From Nectonema munidae (lineage: Eukaryota; Nematomorpha; Nectonematoida; Nectonematidae), in assembly GCA_030549495.1 (NCBI GenBank), contig JAUIRK010000097.1, positions 1,684,501-1,748,500 of the forward strand: DNA of 64,000 bases. The letters are read 5' to 3'. Numbering within the stretch: the stretch's first letter is position 1; the number at the start of each line of letters is the position of its first letter. Shown piece after piece: positions 49,264 through 60,388 of the stretch. The notes beneath the pieces were generated by a model, which made no database searches, had not been told where the DNA came from, and saw nothing but the letters and a program-made list of their open reading frames with translations. The position numbers and the translations under genes are program-made.

Positions 49264-49814
49264 ATCGAATAGACACTAGTTTAAAAAAAACCAAAAATGT
49301 TAGGGGTGGAATAGGCTTTTCATTTGAAAAATGAAGTAGTCTACCAAGCACATTACAGGAATTAATGAAAGGATATTTGATTCATAGAGAAAACAAATAA
49401 ATGAATGTTGGATAGTTTTATATGAGTGAATGTAGTCTAAAGGCAAAGAGTCTACTAGACAGTAGACACCCTTTGATGTTTATATGAAAAAATGTGATTG
49501 ATTCAGGGGCAAGGGTATAAAATGAAGTTATAATTGTGCAAACAAAAATAAAACAAAAAATTAAGATCGCATTATTTCATTTTACTCAGCATCATTCAAA
49601 AATAGTTTAAAAGCTAAGTTGATACAAGCTACAAAAATCTACAAAAAGTAAAATAACTTTTAACATTTTGCAATGATTTGCCTTTTATAATACCTTTTAA
49701 GGAAAAAAAGTCTATCAGAAAAAGTTATAGAGCTCAAAAAAACTAAAAAATTTTAGAACATAACTTAAGTTTTTTGAAAACTAATTTGACGTATCCCCTA
49801 CAGCATACTCTATG

Positions 49815-49955
49815 GGTGGCATGGCAGGTTGGTTGAGATGATGGACTCAGCACGGAAGCCTCTGGATTCGATTCCTCATCGATTCGAATTTGTTCATAGT
49901 TTGACATAAGCGGTACATCAGTGCCTTATCAATGAAAATACACACGCTGCACCTT
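49815..49955 (+). repeat. tRNA-derived SINE copy 5
   Basis: Head GGCATGGCAGGTTGGTTGAG (box A-like) and CTCTGGATTCGATTCCTCAT (box B), tail GTTCATAGTTTGACATAAGC and GTGCCTTATCAATGAAAA. Orientation and order agree with the other copies. Confidence 0.65.
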
Positions 49956-50179
49956 ACCTTTTACTCAAAATTGAAAAATTAACATAAGAGAGAAAGGAAA
50001 CAAAATAAACTAATAAAGCAATTTTCACTATTTTAAAATGGAACCGTCTGTTCTCAGAATAATTTCAAAATAATAGGACGCATAAAGAATTAGTTTATTT
50101 GATATTTTCAAGTTTTTATAAGCAGCAAAAGCCAACGTTTAAGTAGCTAACCCTTATAATTAAAAAATTATTTAAACTA

Positions 50180-50402
50180 ACGGTCGACAAACATTTCGCC
50201 CCATAGACAAATTGTCTCATAGGTTATTAGTTTCATCCATCTTTGCTTATTATATGTGTAAAATTATTAAAAAATTTTATATTCTTGTTTATTTTATCTC
50301 TATTAAATTATTTCAAATTAATCAATTTATCTCTTAATTTTTTAGAATTGTTCATGAGACAAAATGTCTTATGAAAACAACGGGGCGAAAACAATCGAAC
50401 AT
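50180..50402. mobile_element. Small TIR element (MITE)
   Basis: Ends ACGGTCGACAAACATTTCGC and, inverted, TGTTCGATTGTTTTCGCC; both arms also hold GACA..TTGTCTCAT. About 220 bp, AT-rich interior, no coding. Confidence 0.55.
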
Positions 50403-50723
50403 TATAAGAAATATATCTGCTCAAATATTAAGCAAATAGAGCATTCTTGCTTTTAAACTGAATAGCTAGTCATAATATTCATTCCCAAATAGCTATTAAA
50501 AAGATTTCTTGACTTGAAAGAATTAAAGTTTATAAATGTTACAAAATGTAATAAATATAGTGATAAAGATTAAGTGACCTTTGTTGAAAAAAATTCTTAC
50601 CGCGAGTCTAACTATATTCATTGATATAAAATTGTAACGACTGAAAACTATTTAAATTTAGCCAAAAAAAAGTTGTTGGAGAGGGGCGGGGCGGTCACCC
50701 CCGGATGTGCGCCCCTGTTCTGA

Positions 50724-52570
50724 ACATGTTCAATTCTGAAAAAAAATTATTTTTCTTATTAAAGGTTTTCAAAAAAGGATCTTGTGAATAAAGAAGTTAT
50801 AATGCTCAGAAAAGTTTATTTATATAAAAATGCTCTCCGAAATTATATCCCTTCTTTTCTACTTTACTTTGACAATGTTCTTCCTTTATTTTTCTTCATA
50901 CTTGTTCTTTTATCAATAAACAAAGCTTTTGAGAATAGATCACAACTTATTTAACCCTTCCAGGCCCAATAGGAGACTGCTTTAAGTTATATAAAAGCTC
51001 GTTGAAAAATAAATGCAGATGATTAGCATTTAGAAACCTGAGACTCCAAAGATTAAAACGTATAATTAGATGGCATTCGTTTAAAAGATGTTTATATTAT
51101 TTTTAAAATATTTGAATTTAAGTTGCATAGATATGTAAGGCCTTTTTTTGCGTCTTTGAAGGATAATATTATCTCCACGTTTTTGTTTAATATTGTTTAA
51201 ATATACGCCTCTATACGTATTAATAATTCACCATTTTTCATGAACGCTCTGTTTTACTCAGTAGGTTTGGAAAATAACGATTTCTTCCTGGCATAAATGC
51301 TTTATTGAAATATACGATAATTGCCTTCTTTAATGCCTACAGCATTACTTTGGATAAACTTTTATAAATTATATAAAACATCTTGCTGCAGGAAAAAATC
51401 AATTTTAATGGGAAAAATTAAATGTTTGAACCGATAAGTTTGAGGTTTGTTGCCTAATTAAAGTTCCAATTTTGTATCATATTTTTCTCTTTGAAAGCGC
51501 TTATTTTTTGTTTTTAGGTCATTTTTAATTTTCAACATACTCATTTTATGAATATTCAGCTAAATTTATTTTCAAAATTAAATAATTTCAAATTATATGT
51601 AAAAATTTGAATATGTTAAATCACTATACAAACTAAAATTCAAAATATTTGGTGAGAGTGCCTCACATAGAATGAGGGACAGAGTGGAGGTGTCAGACTT
51701 CTTAGGGACGGCAAAATTATAAATATATATACGTTCTAAATGTGTTGTAAAAGTAAAATCTGAAGCCTGTTTTCGACTTTTTATGACTATTCTTTTAAAA
51801 TGGCATTTAGCATTTCTCTAATGATAAAAATGAACTGAACATAGGCACTGAACTTAGAGTATGTAAGAGCAGTTAGAGTATGTAAGGGTGAGGGGGCGTA
51901 AATAAAGTTTCTTCCCCAGGTGCCACAAATGACAAAGCTATACATATTTGATAGGTATGCTATAAATAGTTCTAGCCCTTGATGAGGAAGGCTGTCCTTT
52001 TTGTCCCTAGCTGGATCCAACCGCTACTAACCATGTTTTATTTTTCATTTATCTTGCATTTTGCTAATGATTTTTCTGTATTAACTTTCCTCAATGTTTC
52101 CTTGTTTGATGTGTAAGGCATTAGTTTTCATTTTTCTAATTTTATAAAAATGGCCATCATGAGAAATTAGAAATATAAATTTAATTTTTTTCTCTCTAAA
52201 AACCACATTTTAATAGTGAGAATAATAATTAGATAAACATTATGTATAACATGAAACCGGAGAAATGCTGTTTTTAAATCAGGACTGCAGAGGCGGAGAT
52301 AAAGAAATTTCCACTATTTAGAGCGAAAGCACCTTCGAAGCTTTAACTGGTGCCGAATTGATGACGTATTGATGATTTCGACTCCTGATATGTAAAAACA
52401 GTGACCAATTTTTATCCTTGATCATGTACTTGTTTTTCTGATATTTTAAGATTTATATACCTCTAAGTATACTTTACTTTTTCTCATTTCTTTTTTGATT
52501 ATCATTCTAAATTGTTTTGTTGGTTGAAGCTAACTATACTCTAAATATAATCAACCATCAAAACTTTTTA
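50724..52570. other. AT-rich non-coding stretch
   Basis: Nothing supported; the frame at 51787-52020 has no protein-like signature. Confidence 0.5.
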
Positions 52571-52897
52571 AAGCAGTTTTTCTCTAACTTTTTGAGATGG
52601 CCCACCAGCAAAGATGAATATTTTCGACCCCGACGTACTGGCGCATAAGAACCAAATGTATCAGTCAATTTCGAACATAGAACACGACATTATGCAACCA
52701 TCGAATTTTTTTAGTTTCAAAATTATAAGGTCAAGAAATCACTTCAATATTTAAATCAAGAATTTATTTACTGCCACTGTGGAAATAAGATTTCATTTTT
52801 ATTCCTTACCTATAGAAGTAAAAGTTAGAGAGGCCACGTAGTTCTTATCTGCATGTTTTGCACCGGAATGTTGGGCCGTGGTTGAGCAGCACTATGC
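52571..52897. mobile_element. Possible hAT MITE
   Basis: Left AGCAGTTTTTCTCTAACTTT...GATGGCCCA and right, inverted, TAGTGCTGCTCAACCACGGC..CCA resemble the hAT end consensus CAGTGGTTCTCAACC...GGCCC. No clear target duplication. Confidence 0.4.
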
Positions 52898-53414
52898 TCT
52901 ACTTCTATATTCAGATATAATTAAAATGTCGCTAATATTTTGTCAGATTTGCTTCTTAGCTAAGTCAGTGTAGAATAAGCTTTTCTCCTGAAAGAAATAA
53001 AGTCACATTTTAGGGCTTCAATAAAAGATGGTTGTTTGTTTGAAGTCATTTTATTTATCCGGACAAATACTTTTTAATTGAAATTTCATTTGACTTTTTT
53101 CTACTTTTATATCATTTATATCAATAAACTTTTTAAAACTGTCATTTATTTTAGTCATTTAAAGTCTAGGTTTTAGAATACGAATCGCCTGCTCATTATT
53201 TTCAATAAGTTTTTATATAACCTAAATCAGACGGTTTTTTAACCGGACTCTGGTGTACCATTGAGCCCCAAAGAATTAGGAGACATTTCGCTTAAGCAAT
53301 AGTTTCTCATCTTAACGAAATATTTCTAATCAATATCTTGGATTATACAATAGTTTTTTCAAAGAAATGAATCAGAACCAGAGCTGTATTTGAATCTTGG
53401 CCTATGTATATAAA

Positions 53415-53700
53415 GGGTACCTCTTTTTATCCTGTTTTCTTCCTCTGAAGAATCTGATCTCTGTCGATCTTCCTCAATATTTCCATAATTGCGAGTATCG
53501 TGTTAGAATTGTTACTACCTCTAAACTCTATTCAAATATATGAAATATCAATTCTTGTTAATTAATTTATATCAAGGTATATTTATGCAGTACAAGTAAC
53601 CGTCAGCGGGTGGTTAGTGGAAACTAAAGACCAGGTAGACCATCATGACATGACGATGAGACCAGAAAGGATGGACTGCGAACGTCACAATCAATTCTTA
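53415..53700. repeat. Structured dispersed repeat, copy 2
   Basis: Second copy of the repeat at 15725-16052: TCCTGTTTTCTTCCTCTGAA at the start, then ATGCAGTACAAG, TTAGTGGAAACTAA (self-pairing), GACGATGAG..CAGAAAGGATGG, CTGCGAACGTCACAA. Paired blocks differ in sequence from copy 1, while linkers such as GAAAGGATGG and TGCGAACG are kept. Confidence 0.55.
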
Positions 53701-54056
53701 ACTTATCCTGCGTAAACATACTGAGGTTAAGTCATAGTGCGAGCTTTTTAATTGTGGATTCGGAGCTTGAAAATTTAGTCTGGATTACAACTCTGATTCA
53801 TTGTATCTCCAGACAATCAATCTTATAATAAATTGTAGATTTTCTTGAAATTACTCTTTTTATTTTATCTCCCTCAGCCTTCAAAGTCAAAATTTTTTCT
53901 GCATCATTTCCATTGTTTGTAGTTATGTAAACAGTAGCACTAGCACTAATCTCCCAAAGATTATTATCGTGTATGTATGTTAGGGCAGATATTATCAGCC
54001 ATTGCAATCTCACAGACCACTAATCTTATAATTTCAAACTTTTTGTTTCAGTTATA

Positions 54057-54480
54057 CCGTATATTTTGGTGTATAAGTCGCCCCCCCCCAAATGAGATTA
54101 ATTTTTTTATGATTCTTGCTAATATCTGAGGTATAAGTGGACCTTTAAAATACAGAACTCGCCTAAATGATCGGCTAGCCTAAGCAGTAGTGTAAAAGTT
54201 ACCATATATAAAACACCGGGTAGACTACTGGTATGTTATTACAAATGTTGTTCTTACAATATGAAATAATATATAAGGTAGTATTAACATACATCTCTAT
54301 AGTAGTTACCGCACCGAGGCTGTCGTCGTTATTAGCCTCTAAGGTTAGGCCTGGTTTCCTACACCAATATGCCACAAGATTTAAAGGTTTGCTTTTTTTT
54401 ATTGTTATATAAGTCGACCCTTTATTTTGCGCCGATTTTGGGGAGCTAAAAGATCGACTTATACACTGAAATATACGGCA
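54057..54480. mobile_element. MITE with CCGTATATT...GTATAAGTCG ends (Tc1/mariner-like)
   Basis: Left CCGTATATTTTGGTGTATAA followed by GTCG and a C-run. Right, inverted, CCGTATATTTCAGTGTATAA followed by GTCG. TATA lies next to the left end, in keeping with TA targeting. Inner repeats ATAAGTGGACCTTT and ATAAGTCGACCCTT. Confidence 0.7.
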
Positions 54481-55748
54481 TACTGAAATTTAAAACTTTA
54501 AATAAAGGGTAAAGACAAAAATAGTATAATTATAAAAAAAAGCTAACGAATTTATGATTTTTGTGGACTACTTATTTTTTTCATTGTAACGACACTTGTA
54601 CTCTTAGAGAGATCAATATCTGTCATTTTTGTGTTCTTTGTCAATTTATTCCCCTTTTTTTGCTAGTTTTTTTTTCATTTTAATTTCAATGATCTTGTAT
54701 TTAAGGCTGTCTCCTAGAGGATGATGTTTGTGATAGTGATGAACTATGCTTGCAAGGTAAATTTATTTTTTCTTTTTTCAAAGTAATCGGAAGATGTCCT
54801 TATTTTAATTTAAAGTTGTAAAAAAAAATTTAAAAAATTCAAAATCTCTTGAGTAAAATTGTTTGGATGATGTATTTTTGAAACTTCTTAATAAAAATAT
54901 AAAAATATTAGTCAAATTTCGTTTTTAGCATTTTTTTCTGAACAGATTTCAACACTATAAGTTTCTCGATGCAATGGTGCAACTTTTTAAATTCAAGTGT
55001 TCATAATAATAATTGCCGACTCCATTAGATGTCAAAAAATAGGTCTAAGACGATTATAAAAAGTGCTACACAAAACTGATAAATTTTTAGTTTAACTATT
55101 TTTTGAAAACTTTTTGTTGGGCGAATTATGTTCAGTGTCGTTTGTTTTACTTTCATTTATTGCCTTTCTTCAAAAGTATCTGAAGATAAAGAATCTCTTA
55201 ACAAAATAAATTTAAGACGAAACTATTTTTTTTCTTAAAATATGATATGAATGTTATGAAACTAGCATAGTTTTAAATGTCGCTGCCGTATTGAAATTAC
55301 TCAAAAGATTAACTAAACATTGAAAGTTTCGAGTTAGAAGTTCTATTTTATCATGGGAGAATAAACTAATGCTATTGTGTAAAAGGAAGCTTTTAAGAGA
55401 TCTCAAAGACAAAACATAATGAGCTTCACCTCGTGGTGTTCAACGAGAAAAACACAATTGAAAACAAAAAAATGAAAATAACATATACAAATGCGGTTTA
55501 AAAATAGCGATTTTGAGATATATGATGGAGGTAGATATGGAATTGTATCTTTAGAAACACGCTGAGAGTAATGAATATATGTAAAGGAGAGTACAGTTGA
55601 TAAATCAATGAATTAGTAGAAAAAGATATATATGTACACATTATAGTTGTAAATGTTTTTTGCACTCTACTGCTGATTTTGACCAGTCAAATTTATTCCT
55701 GAATTTCCATAATACTTGACAAATTCTCAACCAATTTCTAAATTGGCC
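54481..55748. other. AT-rich non-coding stretch
   Basis: Nothing supported. Confidence 0.5.
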
Positions 55749-55886
55749 TTAACCCATTTACAGCCAATGTTCCTATTTTGGAACATAAGTAATTTCATCT
55801 TCGTCTGCTTTTTTCAATGACTTTGAATATAAATCGTCTGCGTTTTTTTAGATATCGTCTGCTTTGCTTGGCCTTAAATGGGTTAA
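55749..55886. mobile_element. TTAA-flanked MITE, copy 3
   Basis: 138 bp with near-perfect ends TTAACCCATTTACAGCCAA and (inverted) TTAACCCATTTAAGGCCAA. The interior has TCGTCTGCGTTTTTTTAG and ATATCGTCTGC, as in copies 1 and 2. Best-preserved ends of the family. Confidence 0.75.
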
Positions 55887-56029
55887 GGTGTAAAATTTTT
55901 GAAACGTATTGTCAGGGTTACGATTAGTGTAGAATTACATCAGTCTTAGTATTAGGCTTAGTATTATAGTTACTGTTAGAGTTGAGGTTAGGTTTAGCGT
56001 TAGCGCACTCTTATATACATGCATACATT

Positions 56030-56105
56030 TCAGGGGCGCACATCCTCAAAATTTGGAGTGGGGGGGGGGGGGCGAACTTTTTTTTTTATAATTTTCAAAA
56101 TTTAT
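56030..56105. repeat. Lone GGGGCGCACATCC transposon end
   Basis: CAGGGGCGCACATCCTCAAA, a 13-base G-run, then GCGAACTTTTTTTTTTATAA and TTTTCAAAA. Nearly the same as 48462-48545, so it is the same hAT-like family. Confidence 0.6.
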
Positions 56106-56213
56106 TATAAAAGAATTTTCGTCCAATGAACACACCACCATTATTACCCGACATTATACTTGCACTGTAAGCTCTCAATCCTGATTGCATCAATCTTCTA
56201 GCTCAGTGGTTTT

Positions 56214-57060
56214 CAAACTGGAATCCGTGGTGCAACGAAGAAGTTCCATAGGGATCGAGATGGGGTCACTGAATGAATCGTTTTGCGCAAAATATTGAAC
56301 CCAAATTTGATATTTTTGCCAATAAATCACTTTAAAAAGAATAAATAAGTTAGTCTTTGAATTGAGTACTAGTAAATGTGCATTTTCTTAACGGCTAAAA
56401 AATGAAATATCACGACTCATACTTGAAATTTAATTTTACTGCTTTAACCTCTGTTGGGGAAGAGGAACATAAGTGTATTTTGTCTTCTGAAGTGTTAGCA
56501 TCCACTTTTCTAAAGCACGCCAAGGGAAGCTTGCGCTGGTAGTGAAGCACTCGAGTTCGGTAAACTAAACTATTGGCTGAACGGTTGCACAAATTCATGT
56601 TTGATAAATAACATCTGAATGTTTTTGGGAAAATATTAAGTATGGTTTGAAAAGTTTCAAAAAAAATCTGTTGTCAAAAAGTGCCACAACATTGTAGAAC
56701 AGTTGATATTACCTTGCTGAAAAGATATATTGAATGTGCTAAGAAGTTGTAAAGTTGAAGCATATCTTCCTGTCAAACGATACATTTAGAAGGCTAATAG
56801 GAGAGATGTCTGATGACATTTCAGGCGTGGTTTTATTGATTCGGAATTCGATTTTCAACTTATTTGCTCAGATTGATGAAACCATGGGTGCTGCAATCTT
56901 ATCTCAGTCTTGCCTTTACGTACAATATGTATGTGACAAGAACCTGTTAGATAATTTTTTATTTTCCGAAACTCAGCAATAGAACAACTGTAAGAATAAC
57001 ATTTGACAAAGTGATAATTTTTTTTACAGCACACGGTATTAAGTCAGAATCTGGCTAAGC
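56214..57060 (+). mobile_element. hAT relic, SCAND3-like transposase fragment
   Basis: Starts CAGTGGTTTTCAAACTGGAA, the classic hAT end. At 56755-56982 the transposase reads IFLSNDTFRRLIGEMSDDIS, LIRNSIFNLFAQIDETMGAA and CLYVQYVCDKNLLDNFLF, the segment around the first catalytic Asp (QIDET) of SCAND3-type proteins. The N-terminal zinc finger and the C-terminal half are lost. The right end is not clear. Confidence 0.72.
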
Positions 57061-57699
57061 AAAAATCTCCAGATGTAATTGGTACCTAGTGCGCCAAGCC
57101 ATAAAACCATACCCGATGAGTTGAAAAATGTTTTCAATAAAGTCATTAAAACAGTGTATTTTATATGAACAGCGTAGCACTAAGATTATTACTGAGATAT
57201 AGCTATGTAATATTGCTGAATCTAGTTTATGTTTATGACTTATGAGAAACAAATATTTTACAATATCAATACATTTTGTCCATTTGCAATCTTCTCTTCG
57301 CTATTTCATTCCAATTATTACACTCTTGTGATATTCTCAAATGGTTTTTTCTTTAAATGGAACTATAAAATTTTCGGCATCTCTTTCCAGTGTAGAATTT
57401 GGACGCATTGTTAACAAAAAGCATTTAAAAGTCATTTTAAAAAGATTTGCATTTAAATATTTTTATTACATTTTTATAAAATTATTTATTATGATAAAAT
57501 ATGAGATATATTAAAAGACAGATTGATTTAAAAGAGAAAAATCGATGCTAAATTCATCTATGACATTAACAATATATATTTTGGCTAGAGAAATATGTTT
57601 ATAAATTCTAGATAAGAAGAGGTATAAATTCCTATTTTCATATATTTTCTTTTAATCTTTTCAAGATTTTCTTCGTTTTCTTGAGTTTTTCTAATGTTG

Positions 57700-57838
57700 C
57701 CACCGCTCCAATTGTACTTTGAGTCCACTTCAATTTCTACCATATCTTTCAACAATTTTTCTTCACTTTTGATGCAATAATCAACTAGTTCCCAAATTGT
57801 AACCTTTTCGAACTGAAGACTTGCGTGCAATCTAAAAA
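57700..57838 (-). CDS. Unidentified exon-like segment
   Basis: After acceptor TTTATTTTTTTAG an open stretch reads LHASLQFEKVTIWELVDYCI, KSEEKLLKDMVEIEVDSKYN and on. The composition is that of a real soluble protein rather than AT-rich noise. The donor is unclear (the right limit given here is a guess), and I do not recognise the family. It could follow the exon at 58015-58232. Confidence 0.35.
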
Positions 57839-58017
57839 AATAAATAAATCAGAGTTTATTTAAATTAATTACGAATTATGGATGCCCTCGCAGTGATTAT
57901 TTGTCCTAATTCTTCTTCCAAACACAGACCATAGCTCAATTTTGTTTCTGGCTAGCCAAGTTTTCTCGAAATATTGCAAAAAAGTTTCAACTCAAAAAGG
58001 TCGCATGATAAGCTTTA

Positions 58018-58232
58018 ATTTTCTGAATGCAACTCCTTAACATTTGTAAATGAAATAACGGTCAAAAGAGAATAAAATTTTTTTACTTCCTGTGGAGGAA
58101 AAAAGCTAATGCTAGAATCATTCGTATACATAATCTGAAGGTTTGGATTTTGGAATATAGGTTCGCAAATCCAGATGAGACTAAATTTCTGTATACTGTT
58201 TGGTAGAAATGAAAGTAACATCCTAAATATTT
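58018..58232 (-). CDS. Unidentified exon-like segment, joins 58311-58400 in phase
   Basis: After acceptor CAAATATTTAG, entering with one base, it reads MLLSFLPNSIQKFSLIWICE, PIFQNPNLQIMYTNDSS and PPQEVKKFYSLLTVISFTNV up to a stop. The phase agrees with the donor AA/GTAAGT of the upstream segment. Family unknown. Confidence 0.4.
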
Positions 58233-58310
58233 GACTTAAGTCAGTGAGTGTATAGAAAAACATAAGCTAACTCTTTTTAAACTAAAACTACAAACTTACT
58301 TATATGTTTC

Positions 58311-58404
58311 TTCCTTTTTATCGCAGGCAACTGCATAGAGAATTAGAAGCTGGATTTTATTATGAAAACAATGAATTAAAAGTGCTGTTAACATTGCTTC
58401 ATTC
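58311..58404 (-). CDS. Unidentified exon-like segment with consensus donor
   Basis: Reads NEAMLTALLIHCFHNKIQLL, ILYAVACDKKEETYK and ends at a perfect GTAAGT donor. The upstream border is uncertain because a ZMYM1-like hAT remnant begins within 40 bases. It may be the surviving part of a host gene or a decayed copy. Confidence 0.4.
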
Positions 58405-58405
58405 T

Positions 58406-58600
58406 TTTTTTTAAATGTGTTTTTAGCATAACTTCTTTAATAGAATTCATTATATCATTTTGAATTGTTGATGGCGTTCCTTTAAAAATAGTTGCAGTTT
58501 ATCATCAAAGTTAATCATTTCAATGTGGTTTCCACGATTTGAAGAAGTTTCATCTTCAAAATGTCGACGAAAAGCTAATTCTTGCATACCCAAAACCAAT
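58406..58600 (-). mobile_element. hAT fragment, ZMYM1/DUF4371-like
   Basis: Minus strand: QELAFRRHFEDETSSNRGNH followed by IEMINF, then in the next frame IFKGTPSTIQNDIMNSIKEV, the start of the DUF4371 region of ZMYM1-type hAT proteins. One frame shift lies near 58480. No ends were seen. Confidence 0.65.
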
Positions 58601-58915
58601 TAACTCTTGCGAATTTTGCTAACTTTTTTTCATGACGAGATAGTGCTTGTGAAGATTATTTAAATCATTATTAACCTCTTTTGATAGAACACCAAACTAA
58701 TTTCTTACATGAAAAAAAGTAAGCAAGGCCAACAGTGCAATTTATTACTTGACGAATTTCCACAACTCCAAGATTAGATGCTTTAAATTGAAGAATTAAA
58801 TTTTCTCGTAAAATGTAATCTTGCTATATTCGGATGTAGAGTAGGTCTTTTTTTTGTTTATAATATTCTTTTTGTCTTTCAATTTAAGCAATGCAAATGT
58901 TTTATGTTTTAGTAA

Positions 58916-59330
58916 TTCAAATATATCATTAAACATCTAAATATTTTGTTTTAAAATTAAAATATACAAATAAAATAAATTAACTGTTTTTAGTAGCATA
59001 GTAGAACAAAACGAATCAACATTTTGTTGATAAGACTAAAAAATCAACCATATAAACTACAACATAAAAACTAGCTTAACTAATAAAAATGATAATATAG
59101 AGCGCAGCGAGAAACGACCACGGGACCGGCTAGTTCAAATATATCATTAAACATCTAAATATTTTGTTTTAAAATTAAAATATACAAATAAAATAAATTA
59201 ACTGTTTTTAGTAGCATAGTAGAACAAAACGTATCAACATTTTGTTGATAAGACTAAAAAATCAACCATATAAACTACAACATAAAAACTATCTTAATTA
59301 ATAAAAATGATAAAATATAGAAAATAAAAG
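58916..59330. mobile_element. 218-bp direct tandem repeat with Helitron-like 3' terminus
   Basis: Two head-to-tail units starting TTCAAATATATCATTAAACA, nearly identical for 195 bp. The first unit ends GAGCGCAGCGAG...CCACGGGACCGGCTAG, then T. CTAG before T with a preceding GC-rich block is the usual Helitron 3' end, and each unit starts TC, the usual 5' end. The second unit lacks this terminus. Confidence 0.55.
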
Positions 59331-59688
59331 TCCGTTTCATGACTTCTTAAAGGTGTATAAAACATAACTCAATATATGTCTATTGATTCATCTAAAGACT
59401 AGTCTCTAACCCTTTATGACCGATAGGACACATATGCCCAAACATTTTTGAACGGCCAAAAACTCAACATTTATTATTATATACATATGTTATTCAAAAT
59501 GATATTCTTATTTTATGATATTACATTTCAAAATTGTAACTAATTTAAAGGATCTGCATCAAAAAACGTTGAATTTTCTTTTTGTTTGGTGTTAAAATCT
59601 TGGGTTAATATATGGGGACAGTAAAAAATGCCTGAAATTGAAAATGTGATATGCTATGCATAAAATCTCATAGAAAGCACTCAGAGGC

Positions 59689-60137
59689 GTATCCAGGGCA
59701 ACATTTTTTTTTTGAAATATACAATATAATTTATCTTCTGATTATTGTTATTTTTTAAATTAAAATTTAACTTTATGCATATACCGGCGGCCACAAGGCT
59801 TTTTACACACCCTTGCAGAACACTCCATGATTTTTTTTTCTTTCAAAAACAGTTTTGTTTTTGGATCTATATGTGTACTTTTTTTTGATTCTGCTGAATA
59901 AATTCTTTCTTCTTCTTCTTAACTTTATGCAACTTAGTTATACCCAATTATTATCTGCTGAATGTATATTGTTCATATAAAAAAATAGATAACTTAAGAA
60001 AAATTTCAAAAACATGTTTTTTCTTTGTCTCTTTTGATCTATTTTCTATTTTTATAACAAAGATGAGTAGCAACTTAGCTCAAGCAAGGGCAAAAAAATT
60101 GTTAGATGAGCTTTGCCCGTTTGGGTACGCCCCTACT
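59689..60137. mobile_element. hAT-like MITE with GGCGTATCC ends
   Basis: Left CAGAGGCGTATCCAGGGC, right (inverted) GTAGGGGCGTACCCAAACG. AT-rich interior, interrupted by a short retroposon at 59780-59918. Confidence 0.6.
59780..59918 (+). mobile_element. 139-bp retroposon with TTC tail and 13-bp target duplication
   Basis: TTAACTTTATGCA stands on both sides (59767-59779, 59919-59931). The insert begins TATACCGGCGGCCACAAGGC and ends GCTGAATAAATTC followed by TTC repeats, like the 3' end of a LINE or a LINE-mobilised short element. Confidence 0.75.
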
Positions 60138-60388
60138 TCACATATTTTATGAATACACTATATTCCTTATAGCAACAGTTGTTTGTGCATGAGATACCGT
60201 GTTTTTACTGTTATCTATCAATCAACTAACTCCACACCGATAAATATTATCTCATCCTTCGAGTCTCTCTCTAATTGAATACGTAAAATAAGATAATACT
60301 TTATCTAGCAAGCAAAGTCTGACAATTTTAATGAAGTAGCATTAAAATCGCTTCCTTTCTTTTTGTCTCATTTTTAATTTAAGTAGTT

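Larger units (their letters stand above)
48466..50717. mobile_element. hAT-like element with GGGGCGCACATCC ends
   Basis: Left end GCGCACATCCTCAAAATT with a G-run, right end (inverted) CAGGGGCGCACATCCGGGGG. TTCTGA stands directly outside both ends (48460-48465, 50718-50723). A lone copy of this end is at 56030-56105. The interior carries a 553-bp MITE (48711-49263), a SINE (49815-49955) and a small TIR element (50180-50402). No transposase recognised. Confidence 0.5.

Noticed and set aside
49815-49885. Possible true tRNA gene
   Set aside because: Box A and B are present, but no complete cloverleaf with acceptor stem could be drawn, and the shared tail marks it as a SINE.
51787-52020. Minus-strand 77-residue frame
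   Set aside because: No motif, no splice context, composition like background.
56410-56598. Minus-strand 62-residue frame
   Set aside because: Antisense within the SCAND3-like hAT relic.
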